From positions 17,764,001-17,828,000 of the forward strand of contig CM053154.1 of the NCBI GenBank assembly GCA_028571685.1: a stretch of DNA of 64,000 bases, read 5' to 3'. A model generated the notes under the pieces. It made no database searches. It had not been told where the DNA came from and was given only the letters and a program-made list of their open reading frames with translations. A program made the translations under genes and the position numbers. The stretch comes from Heterohyrax brucei. Taxonomy: Eukaryota > Chordata > Mammalia > Hyracoidea > Procaviidae. This document shows, piece by piece, positions 41,180-51,984 of this stretch (positions are counted from its first letter, which is position 1; each line of letters opens with the position of its first letter).

Positions 41180-42330
41180 AGGGCCTCACGTTTCCCCTTG
41201 AGGAAGGTTGAGGGCCCAAGTTTGCGGATCCAGGGATCGCGCAGGAGGCGCTAGAGGCGGACCCCCTTCTCACTCTCGGACCTCAGCGGATCCGCATCCC
41301 CGGCAACGGCTCAAACAGCTCTTGGAGGCCTGCCGGTGCCCGCCCCTCCGAGGAGTCTCCCCCAGGATTGGGGAACGTCTTATTTCAGCTCCCTCCTGCC
41401 GCCCCGGGGCCCTGACGAAAGGAAACTGCTCCGCAGTCTCGGGCCCAGGGTGCACAGATTGGAGACGACGGTCCGCCCGGTCGGAGTTCCCCGCGGGGGC
41501 GGCGCGCCCGGGCGGGGCGGGGGTCCCAGGGCCAGGGCGCGGCGCTGGGGGCCGGGCAGCCGCTCCAGGAGGTCCCGCCGCGAGTGTGACCTCACGGGGA
41601 GGGGCCAGCACGGCGGGCCTGGGCTCAGAGCTGAGCGCCGGGAGCGCAGCCCGCAGCCGGCAGTCCGCGGAGCGCTCGCCGTGTCCCGATGGAGCGCTAC
41701 AAAGGTGAGGGCGCGCGATCCGGGCACAGGGTCTCTGCGCGGCTCGAGGACCGGGGGTCGGATGGGCGGGACACCCGCGGGACTCAGGTGAGCAGCGCCG
41801 GCTGTCCCCGCCCAGCCAGGATGGAAGAGGGGCGACTGCGGGCTGGATGGTAAGCTCCCACTTGCCCAACACGGCCGCCGCCTGCTGAACCTCCTGGGCG
41901 CCGCAGGCGGGGCCGTTCACCTGTCTAGGGAGACAGCGTGCACCCGGCGACCCCGAGTCCCACCCTGGTGCCGGGGTCTGAGAAAGGGTGCGGGGCTTCC
42001 TGTAGACCCCGTGGAAAAGTCCTCACGGGGGATGAGCTAGGGCGGTGGGTGGGCACGCAGTTTCCCCCCGAGCTTGGAGCGTGTGTCCTATAGTCCGGGT
42101 GCTGGGGAACTTTTTCTGCGAGCCCCAAGTTGGGGGGGGGGGAGAGGAGTGGGGGACAGAGCAGGGTGCCCGGCAGGTGGAGCGCACGGAGGCGTCCCAG
42201 GCGCGAATTTAGCCCAGAGCGCAGCTGGACTAGTTTGGGGTTTGGCTGGGTCCGGGATCTGGGCCAAACCCCGGTGGGCGGGCCGGCTAGCCACAGTTGC
42301 GCCGGGTGCCTAGCTCGCACTGGAGCTGGG
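41180..42330 (+). promoter_or_regulatory. AFAP1L2: CpG-island promoter of AFAP1L2
   Basis: About 1.1 kb of dense CpG and high G+C spans exon 1. Overlapping GC boxes (GGGCGGGGCGG) lie at 41510-41520, about 170 bp upstream of the start codon. TGACCTCA at 41587-41594 resembles a nuclear-receptor/CRE-like half site. No TATA box is apparent, as usual for CpG-island promoters with dispersed starts. There is no ATG between about 41600 and 41688, so a short 5' UTR would have no upstream ORF. A G9 run at about 42133 lies in the intron side of the island. Confidence 0.85.
41689..41704 (+). CDS. AFAP1L2: AFAP1L2 first coding exon (MERYK)
   Basis: ATGGAGCGCTACAAAG encodes MERYK plus one base of the next codon and is followed by a consensus donor GTGAGG at 41705-41710. 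AFAP1L2 (XB130) begins with these residues and its exon 1 ends in phase 1, so a five-codon exon is expected. AFAP1L2 is a cytoplasmic adaptor of the actin-filament-associated protein family, with two PH domains, a coiled coil and tyrosine motifs that link Src-family kinases to PI3K signalling. None of those domains falls in this window. The start context CCCGATGG has G at +4 but no purine at -3. Identity comes from the short peptide, the CpG island, the exon phase and synteny with ABLIM1. The peptide alone would not be sufficient. Confidence 0.82.
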
Positions 42331-45105
42331 AGCTCCGGGTGGAGTTTTGAAGGGTTGCAGATCCTCTGAAAAAGTAGCCCAGAGGGCTGCCTCTTAAAGA
42401 GGACCATGCGGGCGCCCCCACCTCCCTTTCCTGTGGGAAAGCCTCTGTATTTCTTTTGCCCGACGTGTCTCTGCCAAACCTTCGACAGGAAATATTGTTT
42501 CTGTATTTGCTTTCCCCTGGGAGACGGTAATAAAAGAGAAGGCTCGGATTCCTAAGGAATCTCATTGCTGATGCTTTCTCGTGTCTGAAACTAACATTAA
42601 AAGGGACCTGCGGGACCAGCTTTAGCTCTCCTAAACGACTCGTGTTTTGACTTTCTGAATCACTGCTTTTTCTCGTCTGGGTCACCAAGCAAGGACCATA
42701 GACGTAAATGCTAGACAGTGGTCGCATATCGGGCCAGGGCCTTCGCCAAGAGCAGGAGAGCCAGCTGGGGGAACAGGGTACGGCTAGTTGGCAACCTTCC
42801 GTTTTTTTCTGTGAACCCTCCCTGTAGTGGCTTTCACGTTTCTAACTGGGTGTGTTTGTCCTCTCGCCGTCTGCGGGGATTACATCGGTTCTGTGCCCAG
42901 AAGAGTGAGTGCCCCCTTTCGCAGTCCGAACTCTGCTGGAAGCCACAGCCCTGCCCCTTCTAAAAAGGAGGCTCTCTCACCCTCCCGCACCGGGACCCCT
43001 GTTTCCCTCCCAGCCTCGTCCCCTCCTCCACAAGGCCCCGCCCTCGGTCCCGCCTCCGTCCCTCCCAGCCTTTGGGAGAAGCCTCTCCCGGAATTCGGGT
43101 CTCAAGCTGGGCCTGAGCCCGAACTGTTGGCCTTTGGAATCCCTACCAGCTCTGCCTTGAACCCCGCAGGGGGCGTAGCTCAGGAGTCAAAAGTCTTGAT
43201 TGTAAACTGCTTCCTAAAATCAGCCTATTAACCTTTATGAGCTAAGGCGAAAGACAGTATTTGGGGGTCTTCCGTCCAAATGACCGGCACGTCTCAGAAG
43301 GCTGCTAACAGCTTTTGATTTGGATTCTTTGCTTCATAATGCTCTTGGTTGTCTCTTTGTCTTGGGAGCTTCAAATTCTCCCTCCCTTCCAAGAAGATTA
43401 GTAAACTGGCTTTTTTCTAACTGAAGGAACCGTGGTTTCCAGTTTGGGGTGTTTATGTTTTGGGTAGCACGTGTATCTGCCCCATCATTTTGCAATAAAT
43501 CGGACACAGGGATGAGTGAGTAGACGTGAGAATTATCTAGATGGCAGGGCACTTAAGCTGGCTCATCTGCGTTTGGTTTCGGAGAGAAATCTCCCTTCAT
43601 CTCAAATCTCACCGGTGTCATGCTACTAGTATTTATTTGTATTATATCGTTCAGCCAAGGCATTTGGGGATTTTCTGTCTCCCCTGTCTGTAAAATTCCC
43701 CGTTCTCTTGAGAAGCAGGTGAGCTGTGCTTGGAACACTCCTTGAACTGAAGAGTTGGCCTGTGCAAAATTAAAGACAATTAACTGGCAAGACTCTCCCA
43801 CTTAACTAGTGAAATGTGGATTAAATCAGTGGCCTTTCTCCTGCTTTGTTTTATTTTAAAGGTAAATCTGAATAATTATGCAGTGATGGAGTGCAGTGAT
43901 TTTAACAACAAAGGGAAATAGAAAAGCAAGGTATATACTTGAACTTTCACAGCATAGGTGAAAATTGTAAAGAAAAGAGTTGTTATTTGGGACGCTTTCA
44001 TTGGTGAAATACCTTACTCTATGCTTCTAAATTCCCAGTTTTTTGGTTCGGCTTCTCCCAGCTAGGTAGAATGCCTCTTCACTGTCTCCAGATTCTCAGG
44101 TCTTCCCCGATTTGTAACTTGTAGACAGCAGTTGATGCAGCAGAAATTAATTGTGTTTCCAGCCTGCCTGCCATTGAACATGCTCCAGAAATAGCTGATC
44201 CTTCTTAGGTTTGGGGTTGAGCTTCCATTGTTTCATAGGATGTAAAAAGATGTTGGGGGCAAAATTATTGTTGGATTACCACACTGTGTTTGTAGCAGTC
44301 ATTTCCAGACTTTTCTTCCCAGTCCCCTTCAAGCTACTCTGATAGACAGCTGTGGTGCTCTCAAGCAACCACAGAAGGCATGTGGGGGTCCCTTCCCAGA
44401 TAAATGGAGCTTCCTGTGAGAGTTGTCATAAAAAGCTATGGTCAAGTTGCTGTATGTTGTATGAAAAATCTCTTTGGCGTTATCCTTATAAAATGTTCAG
44501 ACTGTGTCAAATCCTACAGGGTTTCTAGGCAAGGGTCTTCAAGAGGGTCTGTCCTGGGGTGTTCACATTTTTAGGACTTGGACAGGGCATCCTTGTATCA
44601 CCATGCATGAGCCCATTGCCGGAACTTGCACTGTGTGGTTCCGAATTCCAGTTCCCACTGCTCTTCCAGCTGGTGTGTCCAGGGCCAAATGTAACTGACC
44701 TACTTTCTGGATTGCACTTGGAATGGCCATTCTGAAGCTTCCTGAAGTTGCGTCACTTTTGGATCGAAATCAACATGGTTGAGATAATCAGACTTTAATT
44801 TGGATCACAGTAATTGGTTGCAATTCTTTTCCTATGTTCTTTTGCATGTAAGTCTGTTTCCCTTTATCCTAAGAGAGGACAGTTAGCTTTCCACCTCCCC
44901 CGGTGAAGAATCAAGCCAGGAAAAATACTTGAAACCTCGTATGGGAATCCTGAGGCCTGTGGTCAGGGAAGGTCTGAAAAAGAACAACTAATTAAAAAGA
45001 GATGGATGCATTGATCACTTTGGGTTCACTTTCAGGGCTCATCTGAATTTGTTGTTTTTCCATGCCTAGACACTCACATTTTTTTCCCTGTTAAGCCTCA
45101 TTGAA
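42331..45105. other. Repeat-free proximal intron block
   Basis: About 2.8 kb without any recognisable SINE, LINE, LTR or DNA transposon, in a window that averages almost one SINE per kb. No coding exon seen. Confidence 0.6.
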
Positions 45106-45109
45106 GGCA

Positions 45110-45290
45110 GTAGAGGCACTGGAGCTGCACGTGGGAGTCATCTGGGAGCTTTGAAAAATAAGAACATATGGGTGCCATCCCAAACAGTCTGATTTAATTG
45201 ACTGGAGGTGAGCGCTGGCCAGGGTCTGTTGTGAGTGTCCCCAGCTAATCCTGACCTGCTGCCCAGATGGAGAACCGCTGACTCAAAGAT
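45110..45290. mobile_element. hAT-like fragment
   Basis: AGTCATCTGGGAGCTTTGAA, GGTGCCATCCCAAACAGTCT and GATGGAGAACCGCTG resemble Charlie-type short elements. Confidence 0.5.
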
Positions 45291-46034
45291 AGTTCCTTAA
45301 AAGAATGAAATGACAAAACAGAAGAAAGAGGTCAGCAGTTATATGTTCACCTTCCTCACCCGGGCAAATTAAAACAAGTGTGGAGTGAAAATGGTACCTA
45401 CTCCACAGCCAGATGATAGGCCTTAGACCAGTCCTGTAATACCTGCTGAAATCTGATGTCATTCACCGTAAGTGATTATAGGTTTGGGAGACTGTGGGAA
45501 TGCCACTTAAAAACATTCTCAAATGTAATGCTTTGGAACTCTGAACTCTGGGCTTGCTTACTGATACATTTGACCCTGAGTGCTCTTGACTTTGAAGTTC
45601 TTGGTCTGGGACCTTCAATGGTTTGGCAGTGAGATGGTCTCAAAGACAAATGTTGAGAGGTCACCTTTGGTACCCAAAGGCCAGGTTGGGGTGGGGTGGG
45701 GAAGATTCTGCCTTGGGCCCTGCCTCTGTTCTGAAGAGTGGGAGCTGCTGAGACTGGGCTGGTTCCAAGCACAATTAAAGGGCCCGGAGGGGAGAGGCTC
45801 TTCAAAGCTTCAGAAACCTAGCCAGTTTCCTTTCAGATCTCTTCTTCGATGGTGGGAAATGTTTCTCTAAAGACTTCTGTCATTTAGAGAAGTGAAACTT
45901 TTCCTAAACTGAGAGAGAATGGCATCTTCTCTCCAGAGCCCAGGCTGAGACCAGCAGGAGAGTAGTCAGGGTGTGATGAAGAAACTAGTGGCCCAAGAAC
46001 CAACCTGCCTGTTCCCTTGGGTGAGTCACCACTC
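45291..46034. other. Intron stretch, no recognised feature
   Basis: Unique-looking. Overlapping frames of 96-109 codons on opposite strands at 45476-45870 have no domain signal. Confidence 0.5.
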
Positions 46035-46465
46035 CAGGCTTCAGTGTCCCAAAGCTGCTGTAACAAAGAACCACAAATTAACTGGGTGACCTAAAACACC
46101 AAAAACATTCTTTCCCACTGAGGAAGTTTGAAGTTCAAAATCAAGGTGCTGATAGGGCAGTGCGTTCCCTGAAGGCACTGGGAGGACAATCCTTTCTTGA
46201 GTCTTCTGGCTTCTGGTGGCTTGTGGCTGCATCTCTCTGGATCTGTTTCTGTCTTCACCCAGCCATTTTCTCCCTGTGTGTCTGTGTTTACAAGGCCACC
46301 TTCTGAGGACAGTGGTCATTGAACTTGGGGCCCACCATAACCCAGCATGACCTCATCTTAATTTAACTCATCATTCAGCAAAGGCTTTAAGAAAGGTCAC
46401 ATTCATAGGTGCCCAGGATTAGGACTTGAATCTATGTTTTGGGGGGATGCAATTGAGCACGTCAC
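46035..46465 (-). mobile_element. MLT1-like MaLR LTR
   Basis: AAAGCTGCTGTAACAAAGAA, CTTCTGGCTTCTGGTGGCTT, ACCTCATCTTAATTTAACTC and GATTAGGACTTGAATC keep the order of an old MaLR LTR read in reverse. Confidence 0.7.
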
Positions 46466-47034
46466 AGTTACCATCTAGAAAATGCCCTCCGGGAATCCTC
46501 CGTTGGTCCTTCCAAGGCCTCTTCAGTGCTGGCTGCTCTGTGGTCACTGAGGAATCTTGGGAGGGAGGACGGGTCTTGGAAGGAGAGGGAAGTGAGGGAG
46601 GGAATGTGGGTGGGTAGCCCGGCAAAGGTCAGTTTATGATTGTAATTTTTATAAATAAAACCAATTTCCTGTTGAGAGTTGAAGAGTGGCCATTTAGTGG
46701 GAACAAGAATGCCGTAGGCCATGTGAGGAATTTGTTTCTCAAGGACCTTTGTGGGAAGGCAGCTCCCAAGATTGGGGTTTAAACCTGGAAGCACCTTCTG
46801 AACCACAGTGGAAGGTTCACTCCCATTCCAGAGACAGGTCACGTGAGGCTTACAGAGATCAGACAGTGAATCAGTCAGAAACAGGACACAGTGTCACTGA
46901 GAAGCGAGTTTCTGAAAGATTGAATTCCTGTTCTAAGAACAGCAAGGATTTATTTGTAAAGAAGTGTTCAAAGTCGTTTTCAGATTCATCCCCTCTTCAT
47001 CATTATCCCTTCAGCCAGCAGGGGCCTGGATGGC
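46466..47034. other. Intron stretch, no recognised feature
   Basis: Overlapping chance frames only. No repeat recognised. Confidence 0.45.
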
Positions 47035-47380
47035 TGCCCAGTGGAGATGCTCCACCTCTTCCATGAAGCCTTCCAGGGACTTCCATGTTCCCTGAATACT
47101 TACAAAGCCCCTTCCATGACTGGCACATAGTTTCGCTCTTGTTGGTCATTGCTCTTGAGTCGCTTTGACTCGTGGTGACTTCGCGGTGACTCGTGTTAGA
47201 GGAGAACAGCTCAGTAGGGTTTTCCTGGCTGTGATCTTAATAGTAGCAGATCTCCAGATGTCTTATGCAGTACCTCCCACTGGGTGGGTTCAAACCACCA
47301 ACCTTTAGGTTCATTGTAAAGCACAAATGGCACCACCTAGGGCACGTAGTAGGTAGTCAACACATATTTGTTGAATTAAT
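47035..47380 (+). mobile_element. L2 3' end split by an AfroSINE
   Basis: The left part has TTCCATGAAGCCTTCCAGGG and TGGCACATAG. The right part (47341-47380) has GGCACGTAGTAGGTAGTCAA and the terminal ATTTGTTGAATTAAT. Confidence 0.7.
47131..47340 (-). mobile_element. AfroSINE, type L, with target duplication, inserted in L2
   Basis: Flanked by GGCACATAG (47122-47130) and GGCACGTAG (47341-47349). Contains AGATCTCCAGATGTCTTATG and TTCAAACCACCAACCTTTAG. Confidence 0.85.
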
Positions 47381-47400
47381 ATCTCATTGTCTTATAATTA

Positions 47401-47560
47401 GAAACCCTCGTGGTGCAGTGGTTAAGTGCCAAGGCTGCCAGCTGAAAGGTCGGCAGTTCAAATTGATCTGGTGCTCCTTGGAAACTCCAGGGCAGTTCTG
47501 CTCTGACCTATAGGATCGTTATGAGTCGGAATCAACTTGATGGCCACAGGTTTGTTTTGG
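47401..47560 (+). mobile_element. AfroSINE, type S, full length with perfect 11-bp target duplication
   Basis: TCTTATAATTA flanks both sides (47390-47400 and 47561-47571). The body runs GAAACCCTCGTGGTGCAGTG to ATGGCCACAGGTTTGTTTTGG. It gives clean end points for the type S unit. Confidence 0.97.
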
Positions 47561-47968
47561 TCTTATAATTAACACACTGAACTTCTCCTTCTGGTAGGGA
47601 CTCTTTTTCCTTCAAGTGTCCCTTCCCAGCAACTGGTACACTTGAGACAAGCTTGGGGAATGAGTGAATTTCAGGCAAAGGGAGCACATATTCTCCTATG
47701 ACCTGGCCCCAAAGAGCAGATCTGACCCCCAGAAGGACACACAGCAAAATTTCAAAGCCAGATTCTGCTAGTGGAGATGAAGGACACTCTGGGTGTCCCC
47801 AACTTGAGCCTTATTTCTGTCTGTTCCAGCACAGGGCTGTTGCTGTCTGGTGGTACAGAGAAGGATCCTGCAGGTTTCTGCTTGTGAGTATGAGCCTGCC
47901 TGTGCCCTCTGCAGCAGCTAACTGGCCCTAGTGCTCCGGAGGGCGCAGGCCTGCTTGGCCCATGCTCT

Positions 47969-47992
47969 GGGAGGGTGGGGGTGGGGTGGGGG
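47969..47992 (+). promoter_or_regulatory. Strong G-quadruplex candidate
   Basis: Five G runs of 3-5 separated by single bases (GGGAGGGTGGGGGTGGGGTG and on), on the transcribed gene's sense strand within intron 1. Confidence 0.5.
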
Positions 47993-48044
47993 AGTGAGGG
48001 GTGGGTGAGGAGCTCATGGAGCTGGACACCAGCCTAGGAGCTCA

Positions 48045-48184
48045 GGGTTCTAATCTGGCCTTTGCCACTAACTTGCTGTGCGACCTTGGGCAAGTCAATT
48101 AATGTCTCTGGGCCTTGTTTCCTCCTCTGCAAAAAATGAGGATAATGATTACTAACCTGCCTCACAGGCCTCTGGTGGAATCAG
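48045..48184 (+). mobile_element. MIR, well preserved
   Basis: CCACTAACTTGCTGTGCGAC, CTTGGGCAAGTCAATTAATG, TCTCTGGGCCTTGTTTCCTC. Confidence 0.85.
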
Positions 48185-48430
48185 GGCTTTGGACTGGCTC
48201 CTTTCAGTTAGAACCATGCTGAAAATTTGCATGTCTAACAAGTTCCCAGGTGGTGTTAATGCTGATTGTTAGGGACCAGTTGTGAGAACCATTAATAGAG
48301 CAGTGATTCTTGAAATGGATTATACATAAGAATCATCTAAGGATCTTGTTGTGTATGTAGATTCTGATTTAGTATATGTAGGGTAGAAATGCAAGTTCTC
48401 AGCAGGGGTTCAGAGCTGGTTTGAAGCCCT
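48185..48430. mobile_element. MER5/MER20-like hAT fragment
   Basis: CTGAAAATTTGCATGTCTAA, GAGCAGTGATTCTTGAAATG and TAGAAATGCAAGTTCTCAGC, collinear with 31845-32095. Confidence 0.6.
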
Positions 48431-49212
48431 GAGTGGAATCCTTCATAAAGGCTACAGGTAAATACTTTCAGAAGGGGAGATGCCAGATTGAGTCAGGGAA
48501 GTGGGTATCCCCAAACCTCTGTGATATAGGCCTTACTCCACCAGGCCTTGCCTTCTCCATGGGAGTCGTCCTAGTTACTTTGGACACCACCTGTGGCCAT
48601 CACTGGCTTCTTGAAGCTCTTGGGAGCTCAAAGTCTGATTCTCAGCCAGTTCTCGGTGACCCAGCTTCTTAAGACTATCCACATGTTCCGCTCTTTATGC
48701 TCTCTGGACAGGAGACAGACCAACACTGGCTTATTCTTCAGGCTTGTGTCTCACATGCTTTTCCTCTGATGTCTCAATGAGTTTATACAGTCAAAGCCTT
48801 TAAAATCTAACGAGAACTTTGAACTCTTTCCTAATTTTCTTTTTTAATGAACTTGTATCAAAGATTTTAAATACTTAGGTAATGAGAGGGTCCAATATGA
48901 TGCCACAACCAGTTCCAAAGAGCATTCAAAGAGTAGAGGCATAGAGGGAACATAACCTTCTGAGATGAAGTTGCAGATCTGGAAACTGGGTGCATCGACA
49001 GGCAATCATGGCATTCTGCTAAACACAATCTGCTTTTCCATGGACAAGAATTGTTTACATTATTGTTCAGTTTTCATACCTTATGCAGAACAGTCAGAAA
49101 CCTGAAAGACAATGAAAGACCAAGGTAAACTGAATAAGTCGAGTCTTTACTAATTTTCTGTTACATGGCTCTCTCTTCTGTCTGTTTGGTCTGAGAACAA
49201 AAGCAACAAAAA
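48431..49212. other. Intron stretch, no recognised feature
   Basis: About 780 bp of unique-looking sequence. Confidence 0.5.
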
Positions 49213-49372
49213 TTCCCAAAGTCCATTGCCTTCGAGTTGTTCCTGACTCATGATGAATCTGTAGGACAGAATAGCACTGCCCCCTAGGCTTTCCAAGGAG
49301 CAGATGGTGGCTTTGAGCTGATGACTTTTTGGTTAGCAGCTAGGCCCTTAACCACTGGGGCCCCAGAGCTCC
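49213..49372 (-). mobile_element. AfroSINE, type S
   Basis: GTCCATTGCCTTCGAGTTGT, TTTGGTTAGCAGCTAGGCCC. Full length. Confidence 0.9.
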
Positions 49373-49986
49373 AGAATTGCCCTTGATGGGGGAGGAGAAC
49401 ATGAGAGGAGCTGGCATAACCCTGGAGGAAGTTGCCTGGACTGGCACAAAATCAGAAGGAGGACAGGGCACATTCATGTCACATGTCTCTGTGGGAGTTT
49501 AAGTGGTACAGAGGAGAGGGTGTGGGAGCAGACTCCACTGAAGCCCTGCTCTAAACAGACCCTGAATTCCCCTCTAATGTCCTTGAGCTCCTCCCTGGAC
49601 TTCAAAGGCGGCTGTAGGCCTGCTGGAGTCTGGGGAGGGGTAGAGCCGCCTGGGCCCAGCTGATTGCAGCCCAGCCTCTGCTCCTGATTATACCAGGAAA
49701 GGATGGAGAGTCAGCTGTTAGCTCAAAGCATGGCAACCTGCCAGCTCCAGGGAACCTGAGCTGGGCAAAGTGCCCTCTTATGCTGTGCTCTCAGGTAGGG
49801 TGACCAGCTGTCCCAGTTTGCTTGGAACTTTCTTTTTATTGGAGCTGAAAATTCTGCCTCCTAAGACAGCTCCTAGTCCTGGGCAAACTGAGACAGAGGG
49901 TTACTCCATTCCTAGACTTCAACTTCAATAAAACCTCCCAAATCTTGATTTTGGTTTCTTCATTGCAAAGATGAGCTGCTTGTTAG
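49373..49986. other. Intron stretch, no recognised feature
   Basis: About 600 bp, moderately GC-rich, no repeat recognised. Confidence 0.5.
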
Positions 49987-50310
49987 CTTTCATTGAGTTG
50001 ACCCTGGACTCACGGAGACTGCATGCACAAGGGAACAAAACACTGCCTGGTTCTACACCATCCCCATGATTGGTTGTGGATCAAACCACTGGGATCCGTA
50101 GGGTTTTCTTTGGTTGAGTTTCAGACATAGATCACCAGGCCTTTCTTCCTACTCTCAGTCTGGAAGTTCTGCTGCATCCTGGTCAGCATCATAGCAACAT
50201 ACAAGCCTCTAATGACAGATTGGTGATGGGTGTATGTGGAGTGCAGGGACCAGAAAGTGAAGCCAGATCTCTCTCTTAGAAGGTGAGAATGCTACCACTG
50301 CAGTGCCAAA
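49987..50310 (-). mobile_element. AfroSINE, type X, longest copy
   Basis: GGGAACAAAACACTGCCTGG, GGGTTTTCTTTGGTTGAGTT, GATCACCAGGCCTTTCTTCC, GGAAGTTCTGCTGCATCCTG. It shows how the RTE-like block joins the SINE body. Confidence 0.75.
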
Positions 50311-50409
50311 GGTGAGTGAGCTTTAGTCAATCACTTCATCTCTTTGGCAAGAAAATAAAAGTCTACACTTTAAAAACCAGCAATATAACTAAGTAGTGAT
50401 ATCCACCAG

Positions 50410-50608
50410 GGTTTCCACATTTCAGAGGGGACACTCAGTTTGAACCAGAGACCTGGTGGCATAGATGTTAGGTGCTGCAGCTGCTAATGCAGTTCAAACC
50501 CACCTGGCGCTCCTTAGAAAGTCTATGGGGCAGTTCTACTCTGTCCTATGGGGTTGCTGTGGGCTGGAATCAGCTTGATGGCAATGGGTTTGGTTTTGAT
50601 TTTTTGGC
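50410..50608 (+). mobile_element. AfroSINE, type S, with perfect 12-bp target duplication
   Basis: GATATCCACCAG flanks it at 50398-50409 and 50609-50620. The SINE body starts near 50446; the 36 bp before it lie inside the duplication and may be extra 5' sequence. Confidence 0.9.
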
Positions 50609-50895
50609 GATATCCACCAGAATGTTAAGTGAAAGAACCCAGACTCAGAAGCTATGTATTGTAAGACTGCATTTATATGACTTTCCAGAAGGAAAAACTT
50701 GAGGGAAAGAAAACTAACCAATCATTGCTGAGGCTGAGAGTCAGGGATGGGAGTTGCTTACAAAGGGATCTGAGGGAAGTTTTTATAAGGACAGACATGT
50801 TGGCTATCTTGACTGTGAAGGGTATATATTTGTCAAAACTCATAGAGCTGTGTACTTTGGGGCAAGCTTTTGCTGTCTGTAAGTTACATCACAAT

Positions 50896-51054
50896 GAAAA
50901 ACCAAACCCACTGCCATTGACTCAGTTCTGACTCATAGCAACCCTATTGGACAGAGTAGGACTGCTCCGCGGTTTCCAAGAGGTGTCGGATTTGAACTGC
51001 TGACCTTGTGGGTAGCAGCCATAGCGCTTAAACCCATATACCACCAGGGGTCTC
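50896..51054 (-). mobile_element. AfroSINE, type S
   Basis: AAACCAAACCCACTGCCATT to ACCCATATACCACCAGGGGT. Confidence 0.9.
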
Positions 51055-51171
51055 GCAGGCAGCTGGCTGGAAAAAGGCTTAGCAGCTTGCGAGGCTGTGG
51101 TAAAAGGTGAAGACCATATCCAGCACAGGGTTGACCATCATGGGATGGAAATACAAGCTGAGGTTTTGAGG

Positions 51172-51333
51172 TGAAACTCTGGTGGTGTAGTGGGTTAAGT
51201 GCTACGTCTGCTAACAAAAAGGTCAGCAGTTTAAATTCGTCAGGAGCTCCTTGGACACTCGATGGGGCAGTTCTACTGTGACCTCTAAGGTCACTGTGAA
51301 TTGGACCTGACTCAACAACAGTGGGTTTGGGGG
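51172..51333 (+). mobile_element. AfroSINE, type S
   Basis: GAAACTCTGGTGGTGTAGTG to CAACAACAGTGGGTTTGGGG. Full length. Confidence 0.92.
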
Positions 51334-51337
51334 CTCC

Positions 51338-51790
51338 CGCAGTGGCGCTGGCGCTAAAGGAGAAGACCTTGTCGCTGGCGGCTGCCCAAAGGTCAGCTGA
51401 GCTCTGACTGGCGGTGCCTCTCGCCCGGTCCCGCACCATCGCCCCAATTGCTGGCGTGCTGTAGTCGATTGTTGTGCCGGCCGGCTTGAATTGTGTCCCC
51501 CGGAAACGTGTAGCTTTTGGCTGGGAGGGGATTCCTAGTATTGCGTGATGCTCCTCTGTGCTGTAAATGCTGTAAATGCTGCCGCTGGTGTTAATGAGGG
51601 AGGGTGGACAACCAGGGCTGTGTTGGTGTCGCAAGACAACGTGTATGCTCGTGTTGTGCCTTGAAGCCGTCTTTTGGGATGTTAAAGGAAAAGGAAGCAA
51701 GCAGAGAAGTACGGGAGCTCAAAGACGCAGTGCCGGGAGCCGAGGGCACGCTTTGTGAAGGACCAGGGGTCCGTGCTCCTCCGAAGCTCC
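51338..51790. other. CpG-dense intronic patch
   Basis: About 15 CpGs fall in 51341-51480, and CpGs stay frequent into the LTR that follows. Elsewhere in the intron CpG is scarce. The first 140 bp match nothing I recognise. Confidence 0.55.
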
Positions 51791-51955
51791 CAGTTCAGGG
51801 AAAGACGGATGACAAGGACTTTCCTCCAGAGCAAACAGAGAAAGCCGTCCCCTGGAGCTGATGCCCTGAATTGGGGCTTTTAGCCTGCTGGACTACCACA
51901 AATAAAATTTCCTCTTTTGAGATTTTTCCGTTAAAGCTGCCGTGGCTGAGGACGG
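51484..51955 (+). mobile_element. MaLR-like LTR, CpG-rich copy
   Basis: GGCTTGAATTGTGTCCCCCG, GAAGCAAGCAGAGAAGTACG, CCCCTGGAGCTGATGCCCTG, AATAAA at 51901-51906. Collinear with 34419-34910 but with many CpGs where that copy has TG or CA. Confidence 0.75.
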
Positions 51956-51984
51956 CCCCAGCGCCGGGGGCTCATCTTCCCACG

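Noticed and set aside
41208-42407. Several long frames in the CpG island (up to 216 codons)
   Set aside because: High G+C lowers stop frequency. The Pro/Arg/Gly-rich peptides on both strands are typical artefacts, and the true exon uses only 16 bases here.
47401-47470. tRNA-like A and B box sequences in SINE heads that could be taken as tRNA genes
   Set aside because: The boxes belong to dispersed SINEs with tails and target duplications. No intact cloverleaf with an anticodon arm was found.
50933-51700. A 255-codon minus-strand open frame, the longest in the window
   Set aside because: It runs antisense through an LTR, a CpG-dense patch and two AfroSINEs. Its peptide is explained by these repeats.
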